Assembly: GCA_016716085.1 (NCBI GenBank)
Contig: JADJWY010000008.1
Coordinates: 372,001 to 436,000, forward strand
Source of the DNA: Hahellaceae bacterium
Lineage (GTDB): Bacteria; Pseudomonadota; Gammaproteobacteria; Pseudomonadales; Oleiphilaceae
Length of the DNA stretch: 64,000 nucleotides
Direction of reading: 5' to 3'
Shown here: in pieces, positions 16,580 through 24,298 of the stretch
How the letters are laid out: the number at the start of each line of letters is the position of its first letter
How positions within the stretch are numbered: the first letter of the stretch is position 1
The notes under the pieces: generated by a model
Database searches by the model: none
The model's input: the letters and a program-made list of their open reading frames with translations, nothing else
What the model was told of the DNA's origin: nothing
Position numbers and translations under genes: made by a program

Positions 16580-16846
16580 CTAAAAACCTTTGCTCTTAGC
16601 AAAAGCGGCAGCATTACGAAGTTTCTGGTTGGGCGCTTCGGAGGCTTCACACGCACTCATGAAGCGGTCAAAAACATCCGCTTTAACGGTGATAGACTCA
16701 TGGGCTTTGATAACTTCCTGGGCATCATGTTCAATTAAACGCACCACGTATTCGGTCAGACTGTTCATGCCTTTAAGCGCAGCCGCTTTTTCGGCGGCAG
16801 CTTTAATTGCGTCATCAATTCGCATGTCAAGACGGGTGGTCGCCAT
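16580..16846 (-). CDS. DUF1778 ribbon-helix-helix antitoxin (TacA/AtaR-like)
   Basis: This is an 88-residue protein from ATG at 16844-16846. The N-terminus TTRLDMRIDDAIKAAAEKAA is a ribbon-helix-helix DNA-binding domain. The C-terminal half (FDRFMSACEASEAPNQKLRN) is the toxin-wrapping region that covers the acetyl-CoA site in known pairs. It lies directly before the GNAT toxin with no gap. An imperfect inverted repeat at 16876-16893 upstream could be its operator. Confidence 0.92.
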   Translation of the reverse strand: MATTRLDMRIDDAIKAAAEKAAALKGMNSLTEYVVRLIEHDAQEVIKAHESITVKADVFDRFMSACEASEAPNQKLRNAAAFAKSKGF

Positions 16847-16875
16847 ATTTAAGGTATCTCGCGGTATTAAGGTGC

Positions 16876-16893
16876 ATACGATTGACAGCGTAT
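16876..16893. promoter_or_regulatory. Possible operator of the DUF1778/GNAT module
   Basis: An inverted repeat ATACG-8 bp-CGTAT lies about 30 bp upstream of the antitoxin start. Ribbon-helix-helix antitoxins of this family repress their own operon from short inverted repeats, so this is the best candidate in the 150-bp gap. The repeat is short and could be chance. Confidence 0.35.
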
Positions 16894-16996
16894 CATTTGG
16901 GTGAGTTTGTGTACAGCATGTTTACGTACGGGGTGAGCTGGTTGCGACAAAGCCCTTGTCGATTTTTAGAAACGCAACGGATAGTGGTTTCAGGTG

Positions 16997-18481
16997 TTAA
17001 AGCCCCCCCAGCAACACATACTTCAACTGCACATATTCCTGCACCCCATGCCGCGAGCCTTCCCGACCCATGCCGGAGGCTTTGATGCCGCCAAACGGCG
17101 CAACTTCGCTCGACAAAATGCCTTCATTGATCGCGACCATGCCGCATTCTAGCCCTTCGGCGACGCGCAGGGCCTGAGCGATGTTCTGGGTGTAGACGTA
17201 GGCGGCTAGACCAAAGGGCGTGTCGTTAGCCCGCCGGAGGGCGTCTTCTTCGCTGTCGAAGGGCATCAGGGCCGCCACCGGGCCGAAGGTTTCTTCCTTG
17301 AAGACGAGCATGTCGGGGGAGGCATCGAGTAACAGCGTGGGCTGGAAAAACGGCGAATCCGAAGCGGGGCGGCTTCCCCCCAACACACAACGGGCGCCTT
17401 TGGCCAACGCATCGGCGACATGGCTTTCCACCTTGTGCAGCGCCCGCGCATGAATCAATGGGCCTTGATCGATGCCCGGTTCCAGCCCATCGCCACAGCG
17501 CAATTCCTTCATCGCCTCGGCAAGCGCGTGGGCGAAGGCCGGGTAAATCGCACGTTGCACCAGAAAACGATTGGCACAGACACAGGTTTGCCCCATGTTG
17601 CGAAACTTGGACTGCATCGCCCCCTGAACCGCTGACCGAATATCCGCCGCTTCAAACACGACAAACGGTGCATTGCCACCCAATTCCAGCGACACCCGCT
17701 TAAGTGTGGTGGCGGCTTCCCGCATCAGGAGCTGGCCGACCTTGGTGGAGCCCGTAAACGAGAGCTTGCGCACCACCGGACTCTGCTGGAAAACCTGAAA
17801 CAAGGGCTCTGGCTCGGTGGTGGGTAGCACCTGTATCACATTGGGTGGCAGACCTGCCTGCTCAGCCAGACGCACCAACGCCAATGCGCACAAGGGGGTT
17901 TCGGCCGCGGGTTTAACGTTCACGCTACAGCCCGCCGCTAACGCCGCACCGACTTTGCGGGTCATCATGGCAATCGGAAAATTCCACGGGGTGGCAATGG
18001 CACACACACCAACGGGTTCGGGCGTGACCAGAATACGGGTGCCTGCCTTGAATGCGGGAATCGTTTCGCCATAGATGCGCTTGGCTTCTTCGCCAAACCA
18101 TTCCAGAAAACTCGCACCGTAGCGCACTTCACCCAAGGACTCGGCCAGCGGTTTGCCTTGTTCCAGCGTCATCAACAGGGCCAACTCAGCTTCATGGGCC
18201 AGTAATGCCTCGTACCAGCGCCGCAAGCCATCGGCCCGCTGGCGGGCGGTCAGCGCGCGCCAGCTCACCTGGGCCGAGGCGGATGCCTGAATGGCAAGCG
18301 CGGCCTCATCCGGCCCACAATCCGGCACGGCCTTAAGCGGCTGCTGGTTCAGCGGGTTGCAGACGGTAAAGGTTTTACCCTGGGCGGCACCCTGCCAGGC
18401 CCCGGCATAAAAGGCCTGGTTATCGGGAACCAGGCTTAAAGCCTGCTCAAGCTCGGCGGGTGTAGGACGACGGGTTAACAT
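16997..18481 (-). CDS. gabD: NAD(P)-dependent succinate-semialdehyde dehydrogenase family
   Basis: This 494-residue aldehyde dehydrogenase has the order cofactor fold (TPWNFPIAMMTRKVGAAL; FTGSTKVGQLL), ELGGNAPF with the catalytic Glu, FRNMGQTCVCANRFLVQ with the catalytic Cys, and EETFGPVAALMPF. The GQTCVCANR signature and the C-terminal GIKASGMGREGS are typical of GabD-type enzymes, which oxidise succinate semialdehyde to succinate. No GABA transaminase gene lies nearby, so a related semialdehyde (for example glutarate semialdehyde) cannot be excluded. It lies 32 bp downstream of a thioesterase gene on the same strand and may share its transcript. Confidence 0.85.
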   Translation of the reverse strand: MLTRRPTPAELEQALSLVPDNQAFYAGAWQGAAQGKTFTVCNPLNQQPLKAVPDCGPDEAALAIQASASAQVSWRALTARQRADGLRRWYEALLAHEAELALLMTLEQGKPLAESLGEVRYGASFLEWFGEEAKRIYGETIPAFKAGTRILVTPEPVGVCAIATPWNFPIAMMTRKVGAALAAGCSVNVKPAAETPLCALALVRLAEQAGLPPNVIQVLPTTEPEPLFQVFQQSPVVRKLSFTGSTKVGQLLMREAATTLKRVSLELGGNAPFVVFEAADIRSAVQGAMQSKFRNMGQTCVCANRFLVQRAIYPAFAHALAEAMKELRCGDGLEPGIDQGPLIHARALHKVESHVADALAKGARCVLGGSRPASDSPFFQPTLLLDASPDMLVFKEETFGPVAALMPFDSEEDALRRANDTPFGLAAYVYTQNIAQALRVAEGLECGMVAINEGILSSEVAPFGGIKASGMGREGSRHGVQEYVQLKYVLLGGL

Positions 18482-18513
18482 GGATAAACTCCTGTCAGGA
18501 TGTGCCAGGTTAT

Positions 18514-18936
18514 TCAGTCCCAGGGGCGGGTCAGGCGTTCAATCAGACTTTCCGGCATGGGATGGGATCGACCACTTTGATGATCGCGCCACACCATCAC
18601 GGTGTTACCTTCGCCGTAAACAACGTCGCGTGAATGCTGATCCAATACGCGCTGGCGCAGCGTGATGCTGGAGCGCCCCCATTTCAAGACCTCAATCGTG
18701 CTGACAAGATCGCAGGGGTAATTCAGCTCTTTGGCAAAATCGCAGGAAATATGCACGACCACGAAACCATAGTCTTTGGCATCCATGCGGACATGGGCGC
18801 GGGTCAACCAGTTCACCCGGGTTTCCTGAAAGTAGTCAAAGAATCGCACATTGTTCACGTGTCCATAGGCGTCGAGATCCCCCCAGCGCAACACAGTGGG
18901 TCCTTCAAACACAAAGATGGGAGGGGTTTCGTTCAT
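18514..18936 (-). CDS. Acyl-CoA thioesterase, 4HBT hotdog fold
   Basis: This 140-residue single-hotdog protein has the diagnostic WGDLDAYGHVNNVRFFDYFQ near residues 18-37, which includes the catalytic Asp and the substrate loop. It should hydrolyse acyl-CoA thioesters in the cytoplasm; the chain length is unknown. Its ATG overlaps the stop of the upstream condensation-fold gene by 4 bp (18933-18936), so the two products are made together and probably act on related acyl groups. Confidence 0.88.
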   Translation of the reverse strand: MNETPPIFVFEGPTVLRWGDLDAYGHVNNVRFFDYFQETRVNWLTRAHVRMDAKDYGFVVVHISCDFAKELNYPCDLVSTIEVLKWGRSSITLRQRVLDQHSRDVVYGEGNTVMVWRDHQSGRSHPMPESLIERLTRPWD

Positions 18937-20321
18937 TGAGACAACTCCGATTCAGCAGGTCGATCACACAGTTCTTGAAACAAGGTCTGCATGTGGTGGT
19001 GGATGGCCTGGGCAGTGGCTTCGGGTGTTCGGCCCAGATCAAAGTTCAGGTTCATGATTAATTGACCCTGGTAGGTGGTGACGGCATTGAACAGTAATTG
19101 CGAGGGCATCGGACACAAGGCAAAGGCCATACGATTAACGGCGAACGCCGTGTCGCCGGGGAGGGTGTCCAGTCGCCCCAGATTGCTGATCAGGGAGTTT
19201 GGGTGGGCCTTCTCAACCTGCTGGCAAAACTGCGCCACCGAGGTTTCGTCTGCCGTGAAACTCAACGGTTGATAGAGATGATAGAGTAAGTGCCCATCCC
19301 CGCGCTCAAGCTGCTGACGGGTGGTCTGGGTGATGTATCGTGCCAGTTCAAACGGATCGGTGCCGGGATCGACCGGCACATTCAGGCTCAACATGCTGAT
19401 GTAGAGGCCGTTCAAGGTCTGCCCCGTGCCGCCTTCGTGTGCCAAGGACGGACGAAGGTCTGCCGGTGTGGTCAGGCTGTGCGTCAGCTTTAGATTGAGC
19501 GAGGGATCACTGTCCGCCACCTGATGCAGGGCCAGCAACTGCACGGCCGCGATCAGTCCATGCAAGGTGCAACCCGCGTGTCGGCAACGATTGAGTAGCG
19601 TTTGACTCTGTTCGGCACTCAGGACCAGGGGGCGAATCGCCGGTTGGCGGGGGCATTCCCCTCGCTGGAAGTAAGCGGGGAAGGCGGGCGGCGCGTGGGC
19701 TTTGAACTCGTCGCGGCGCTGTCGGGCCAGTTGAGTGGCTGCTTCGGGTTGGCTTTCCCACTGGAAGCGGGAGGGGAACAGGTCATGCAGGCCGGGATTG
19801 ATCAATGTGCCAGGCCGTGTCGTGGCCGGGTTAGTGAGGTGATTGCCGGACGGCGAGTTCAGTAGCCGATTCAGCCATTCCGAGAGTAGATTGATTCCGG
19901 TACGGCCATCCGCAAGGCTGTGCTGAAAGGTCAGGGCCAGACGCATACCGGGCCCGTCGCTGAACGGAAAGGCATGGGCTCGCCATAGCCAAGTATGGCA
20001 GGGAAATGTCCGGTTTAATTCGGCTTCCATCCCATTCAGATCCGAGGTGGGTGCGGCGGTATGGACTTCACAGTGGAGGCTGTCGTTACAGATTTCAAAG
20101 TGCAGGCGATGAACCTCGTCGGGCACCAGTGCCAGACGCAGCAGGGCGTGTTCGCTGACCAAGTGGTGAAGGCTGGCATTCAATGCCTCGGGCGAAAAAA
20201 CACGTTCGATCTCCGCAAACACGACAAAGTTCATGCAAGCAGCCTGATCGAGTAACCAGAAATAATGTTCGGCGGGGTCGAGTGGGCGACGCAGGTTAAT
20301 CGTCGTTGCAGGTCTGTCCAT
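18933..20321 (-). CDS. Condensation-domain/PapA-like acyltransferase family protein
   Basis: This is a 462-residue stand-alone protein of the chloramphenicol-acetyltransferase/condensation superfamily. The HxxxDG catalytic motif is present as HSLADG at 134-139. The opening RRPLDPAEHYFWLLDQAACM resembles alcohol O-acetyltransferases and PapA5/WES-like proteins. Such enzymes join an acyl-CoA to a hydroxyl. There are no carrier domains or peptide synthetase genes near, so a lipid or small-alcohol ester is more likely than a peptide. It is coupled by a 4-bp overlap to a thioesterase gene. The substrate is unknown. Confidence 0.72.
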   Translation of the reverse strand: MDRPATTINLRRPLDPAEHYFWLLDQAACMNFVVFAEIERVFSPEALNASLHHLVSEHALLRLALVPDEVHRLHFEICNDSLHCEVHTAAPTSDLNGMEAELNRTFPCHTWLWRAHAFPFSDGPGMRLALTFQHSLADGRTGINLLSEWLNRLLNSPSGNHLTNPATTRPGTLINPGLHDLFPSRFQWESQPEAATQLARQRRDEFKAHAPPAFPAYFQRGECPRQPAIRPLVLSAEQSQTLLNRCRHAGCTLHGLIAAVQLLALHQVADSDPSLNLKLTHSLTTPADLRPSLAHEGGTGQTLNGLYISMLSLNVPVDPGTDPFELARYITQTTRQQLERGDGHLLYHLYQPLSFTADETSVAQFCQQVEKAHPNSLISNLGRLDTLPGDTAFAVNRMAFALCPMPSQLLFNAVTTYQGQLIMNLNFDLGRTPEATAQAIHHHMQTLFQELCDRPAESELSQ

Positions 20322-20374
20322 TGGGGTGTCAGGCGCTCGGATGCTCAGGAAGCCCCTATGGTAACGTCATTGGC

Positions 20375-21553
20375 TCAGAAAAGGCTAATGTCGCCGCCCT
20401 GCAAGCGTGATTGATCAGCGGTCAGCCCAAACTGTTTGAGGGCCCCGGCGATACGGTCAGCTTCGCTACGGATTTGGGCAATCTCTGTCGCTGTGTTCAG
20501 CGCGGGGAGGGTGCTGAACAGGTTGAGGGTTTCGGACAGCAGTTTCCATTGTTTATTCATGTGTTCGAGTTGCTGGGTGGCCAGATCCTCGAATTGCAAC
20601 GAGACAATGCCGGAGTTGATGTAGCTCTGCATTTCTTCGGCATACTGCTTGGTGGCTTTCGACTGTTCGGTTGCCCGGGAGGTCAGCTCCTCCATGTCGG
20701 ACCACATGCCCATGATGTTATCGCGAGCGTGCTGATGCTGACGCAGGTCGATACTGGCAACCGAGGCCACGGTATCTTTGACCTCATCGATGGAATCCTG
20801 AATCCCGGTGATTTTCTGACGAATCTCGTCACTAAACTTGTCGGTACGGGAGGACAGGGTGCGCACTTCATCTGCAACGACGGCAAATCCGCGACCGGCT
20901 TCACCGGCGCGCGCCGCTTCGATGGCCGCGTTCAAGGCCAGCAGGTTGGTCTGTGAGGTGATATTCACGATATCGTTCAACATGCCATCAACAGCGACCA
21001 CGTTGGCATTCATGCCATTAAAGCTCTCGGTTATGCGGGCGCTGATGGTTTGCACATTGGAAATGGCCCCAATCAGGTCATCAACAATTTGCTGCGAGCT
21101 ATTCTGGAAGCGTCGAAAGCCTTTAGCCTGCTCGGTCTGGGCCTCGTCACTGGTAGTTTCCAGCAGGCGCTCGATCAGGCTGCGGAGAATTGCCATTTGA
21201 TTGCCGGAACTGGTTTCCAGCCCCGTTAAGCTTGAAGACAGGCTACCCCCGGCATGGGCGACCACCGAAGCCAGTGATTCGCGGGTTACCTGAATCTGGT
21301 CCAGAAGGGCCTGGGCCGTCTGTTGCAAGTGCTGGACGGTTAGCGTTTGCTCAGACTGGAGTGCCTCTTTTTTCTGTCGGCTTGCATCGCGGGCTAGTTG
21401 GGCACGCTGTTCATCGGCATACGCAAGCCAAAGCCCCGCCAAGGCCGGTAACACGCCAACCAGCCCCCAGTAGGGGTAACTCGCTAATACGCCCAGCACC
21501 ATCAGGGCAAGGCCAAACACGATCAACGCGAAAGACGACGAAAAGGTACGCAC
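20375..21553 (-). CDS. Methyl-accepting chemotaxis protein without a periplasmic sensor domain
   Basis: This 392-residue protein starts with a hydrophobic hairpin (about residues 8-45) that leaves almost no periplasmic loop. A coiled coil follows, then the MCP signalling tip (SQTNLLALNAAIEAARAGEA, then GRGFAVVADEVRTLSSRTDK) near 200-240. No HAMP or ligand-binding domain is visible. It could sense the membrane or redox state, or respond through partner receptors. It stands alone, 53 bp after the condensation-fold gene start on the same strand. The signalling hairpin marks it as a chemoreceptor with high confidence, but its signal is unknown. Confidence 0.92.
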   Translation of the reverse strand: MRTFSSSFALIVFGLALMVLGVLASYPYWGLVGVLPALAGLWLAYADEQRAQLARDASRQKKEALQSEQTLTVQHLQQTAQALLDQIQVTRESLASVVAHAGGSLSSSLTGLETSSGNQMAILRSLIERLLETTSDEAQTEQAKGFRRFQNSSQQIVDDLIGAISNVQTISARITESFNGMNANVVAVDGMLNDIVNITSQTNLLALNAAIEAARAGEAGRGFAVVADEVRTLSSRTDKFSDEIRQKITGIQDSIDEVKDTVASVASIDLRQHQHARDNIMGMWSDMEELTSRATEQSKATKQYAEEMQSYINSGIVSLQFEDLATQQLEHMNKQWKLLSETLNLFSTLPALNTATEIAQIRSEADRIAGALKQFGLTADQSRLQGGDISLF

Positions 21554-21666
21554 GGTCTATCCTCAAACCTCTGGATGACATCTCTGAAGTCTAGCTGGGT
21601 GTTGGCTGTTTTCCATCCAGTTGCGATCAGGCAGCTTGCACTTTACACTGTCGCCCCGTTGAAATC

Positions 21667-21918
21667 ATGGCTCCCCAGGGTGTGCGTATGTCCCAGAACG
21701 AAATCAATCATCTCAAGGATCTGATCGAAGATCTTCAGAGCCGCGTTCTGTTCCAGGAAGATACCCTTCAGCAGCTGGATAACGTCGTCATTCAGCAATC
21801 CCGCCAAATTGATCTCCTGCAACAGCAAGTCAAAATCCTCAAGGATCGCCTTGAGGCGGTTCGCAGTAGCCCGATTCGTCCTTTCGACCCAGACAGTGAC
21901 CGCCCTCCGCATTACTGA
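21667..21918 (+). CDS. slyX: SlyX family protein
   Basis: This is a short coiled-coil protein of 83 residues, or 76 from the internal ATG at 21688. It has heptad-like LLQQQVKILKDRLEAV and the C-terminal PPHY that is conserved in SlyX proteins. The function of SlyX is not established. The second ATG gives the usual N-terminus MSQNEINHLKDLIEDLQ and may be the true start. It lies alone between the chemoreceptor and phaB. Confidence 0.9.
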   Translation: MAPQGVRMSQNEINHLKDLIEDLQSRVLFQEDTLQQLDNVVIQQSRQIDLLQQQVKILKDRLEAVRSSPIRPFDPDSDRPPHY

Positions 21919-22161
21919 GCGCGACGTAAGCTTGACGCACTCACGCGAAAAATGTGTGACGATGTTCTCAAAACTGTTTAATTTCCTCCGTTTTGGCTGA
22001 TATTTGATCGGCTTCTTCGCTGTGTGCGAGCAATTTATGACCAGGGTCAATCCGACTCTCCGAAACCCGCAGTAGCCTGAAAGTGTCGAGTGCTCCTGCC
22101 TCAGTTGCAGTAACGCTGCAGGTGATGGGCTATATAACTACAACCAATCGGAGAAATGACG

Positions 22162-22908
22162 ATGAACAAACCTTTAGCCTTGGTGACCGGTGGAACCGGT
22201 GGTATTGGAACCGCCATTTGCAAACGGCTTTGCCGTGACGGCATGCGGGTCGTTGCGACCTACAGCGGGCCATCCCGCCAACTGGCTGCCGCAGAGTGGC
22301 AGAGTGAGCTGGTTGAGATGGGCTTTCCCATCGAAACAGTGATGATGAATGTGGCCAGTTATGACGACTGTGTGACCGCAGCCGCCGAGATCCGCAACCG
22401 TTTTGGCGAAGTCACGGTGTTGGTCAACAATGCGGGCATCACGCGGGATGCGGTGATGAAGAAAATGGCGGTTGAACAGTGGAAGGCCGTGATCCACACC
22501 AATCTGGACAGTGTTTTTAATGTCACGCATCAGTTTATTGACGGGATGATTGATCAGCACTTCGGACGTATCATCAACATTTCGTCGATCAATGCGCAGA
22601 AAGGGCAGTTTGGTCAGGTGAACTACTCCGCGGCCAAAGCGGGAGTTCATGGCTTTACCAAAGCGCTGGCACAGGAAGTGGCACGCAAAGGGATCACCGT
22701 GAACACGATCTCACCCGGCTATGTGGACACCTCCATGATCCACGCGATGTCCGAGGAAATTCGCGAGAAGATCAAGGCGCAGATTCCGGTTGGGCGCTTT
22801 GGTGAGCCGGATGACATCGCACGGATGGTCGCTTTCCTTGCCGCCCGGGAATCCAGCTTCATCACCGGGGCAGATTTCGCAGTGAATGGCGGCCATTACA
22901 TGCACTGA
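22162..22908 (+). CDS. phaB: Acetoacetyl-CoA reductase (NADPH)
   Basis: This is a 248-residue short-chain dehydrogenase. The start at 22162 is preferred because GGAG at 22150-22153 is 8 bases away; an ATG two codons earlier is too close. It has the cofactor motif VTGGTGGIGTAI, NNAGITRD, the Ser of NISSINAQKGQFGQ and the YSAAK Tyr-Lys pair, and ends TGADFAVNGGHYMH as PhaB proteins do. It reduces acetoacetyl-CoA to (R)-3-hydroxybutyryl-CoA, the monomer of polyhydroxybutyrate. The ketoacyl-ACP reductase FabG is the main alternative. No PHA synthase gene is in the window. Confidence 0.9.
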   Translation: MNKPLALVTGGTGGIGTAICKRLCRDGMRVVATYSGPSRQLAAAEWQSELVEMGFPIETVMMNVASYDDCVTAAAEIRNRFGEVTVLVNNAGITRDAVMKKMAVEQWKAVIHTNLDSVFNVTHQFIDGMIDQHFGRIINISSINAQKGQFGQVNYSAAKAGVHGFTKALAQEVARKGITVNTISPGYVDTSMIHAMSEEIREKIKAQIPVGRFGEPDDIARMVAFLAARESSFITGADFAVNGGHYMH

Positions 22909-22921
22909 TGCGATCAGTGCA
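22901..22921. terminator. Perfect hairpin containing the stop codons of both convergent genes
   Basis: TGCACTGAT (22901-22909), a GCG loop and ATCAGTGCA (22913-22921) form a 9-bp perfect stem. The phaB stop (22906-22908) lies in one arm and the DUF3482 GTPase stop (22914-22916) in the other. No T-tract follows on either side. A bidirectional transcript-end hairpin is the simplest reading. Confidence 0.5.
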
Positions 22922-24293
22922 GGCGGGACAGCAAGGTCTCTGCAATCTGGTGGCGCAGGGCTTGCCGGTGGGGATCAGGCTGATCGCGGTCAGTTTCCTC
23001 GCCCCACTCGGGGTTGGCCCGAATCTGCTTGAGCCAGCGCGGGCCGGCTTCCGGAAAGTCCTGTCGCGCCACTTCCGGTTGTGAGGGATTCTGCGCCGCA
23101 TGACCACGCTGTTGCAGGGAAAGCAGCAGCCCCGCCAGACGCGACCACAGGTGTTTTAGGGTCGCGTCGTCAATGCAGAGAATCTGGTGTCCTTTCAGTC
23201 GTGCGGTAAGTTCCTGTCCGTACCGTTTACCGGCAGAAAAAACAAACCCGGCCAGTGCGCCCAGGGCAGACGCTGCACCGAGGGAAATTCCGCCCACTAC
23301 CAGATCGACACCCGCACCCATCGCTGCGCCCTTGGCGGCATCCGAGCCGGCTTCCAGGCCGAAGCGCCGCAAGGCGGCACGGTCAAATAAATCGCGTGCC
23401 CACCGATTTTGACGGACTTCCAACGCATCCAGTCGGACGTCATCCTGGCTGAAGCCGAACAGGGTCAGGATGGTGTGCAGGCATTGGGTTTCGAGTTGGC
23501 GCGCCCGCGACTGCAGCGAGTTTACCGCCTTTTCTATGGCGTCGGGTTGGGTGTTTTCGACTTGCAGCCGCAACGCGCCGACCCGGATCAGGGTGTCGGC
23601 AATGCTGTGAGCCGCTGCTTCGAGCTGCACTTTCCAGGTGCTGGAGCGTTCATCAATCAACCGCTGCAGGGCCTCGTGATGTCCACTGAGCAGACTCTGC
23701 ATTTTCTGAAGCAGGCGTTTTTCGTCCTCAAAACGAAAGACCACATTGTCGAAATCCACCATCGCATGCAAATGCAAGAGGGTTAGCTGCTTTTTCCATT
23801 CGGGCGTCAAGGCGCGCGGGTGGGCGACAAAATTGAGCACCGGAATGATCGGTTTGGCGGCATAGCCGAGCAGGGTGATTTCATCCTTGTACTTGCCCAA
23901 TACCGGTTCACGGACGTCAATGACGTAAAAAATCAGGGTGTTGCGAAGGAGTTGCCGGATGACCTTGGCTTCCTGTTCGTAGGCCGGGTATTGATCCTGA
24001 AGATCCAGAAAGCGTTGCAGCAGCTGAGGTCCATCGCTGATCGACTCGCGGGCGTTCAAGTCGTCCAATTCGGACAGCAGCCCCATCGAGTCCTCCAGCC
24101 CTGGTGTATCAAACAGCACCAGCGCCGGCTTGCCTTCAATCAGCAATGCGCCGCCTTCGACATGCCGGGTTGTTCCGGCTGTATTGGCGACGGTGCCGAA
24201 GTGACTGTCACGCAACAAGGTGCGCATCAAAGACGTTTTGCCGGCATTGGTGTGGCCGACGACGGCGACGCTGACGGTGGTATCCACTGACAT
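22914..24293 (-). CDS. GTPase with DUF3482 domain
   Basis: This is a 459-residue protein from ATG at 24291-24293. An N-terminal Era/TrmE-like GTPase has P-loop GHTNAGKTS (13-21) and the switch II motif FDTPGLED near 70. A helical DUF3482 region with a glycine-rich hydrophobic segment follows (GAAMGAGVDLVVGGISLGAA, near 345-365) that may insert in or touch the membrane. The stretch NFVAHP takes the place of the NKxD guanine motif and should be checked. It follows the DUF2868 gene by 5 bp, and the two families are usually paired. Their role is unknown; a membrane-linked GTP switch is inferred. Confidence 0.88.
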   Translation of the reverse strand: MSVDTTVSVAVVGHTNAGKTSLMRTLLRDSHFGTVANTAGTTRHVEGGALLIEGKPALVLFDTPGLEDSMGLLSELDDLNARESISDGPQLLQRFLDLQDQYPAYEQEAKVIRQLLRNTLIFYVIDVREPVLGKYKDEITLLGYAAKPIIPVLNFVAHPRALTPEWKKQLTLLHLHAMVDFDNVVFRFEDEKRLLQKMQSLLSGHHEALQRLIDERSSTWKVQLEAAAHSIADTLIRVGALRLQVENTQPDAIEKAVNSLQSRARQLETQCLHTILTLFGFSQDDVRLDALEVRQNRWARDLFDRAALRRFGLEAGSDAAKGAAMGAGVDLVVGGISLGAASALGALAGFVFSAGKRYGQELTARLKGHQILCIDDATLKHLWSRLAGLLLSLQQRGHAAQNPSQPEVARQDFPEAGPRWLKQIRANPEWGEETDRDQPDPHRQALRHQIAETLLSRLH

Positions 24294-24298
24294 CGGGG

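Noticed and set aside
20411..20956. Rightward 181-codon frame opposite the small chemoreceptor
   Set aside because: It lies antisense to the highly conserved signalling tip.
21643..22050. Leftward 135-codon frame overlapping slyX
   Set aside because: SlyX has the conserved PPHY end; the opposite frame has no family-like sequence.
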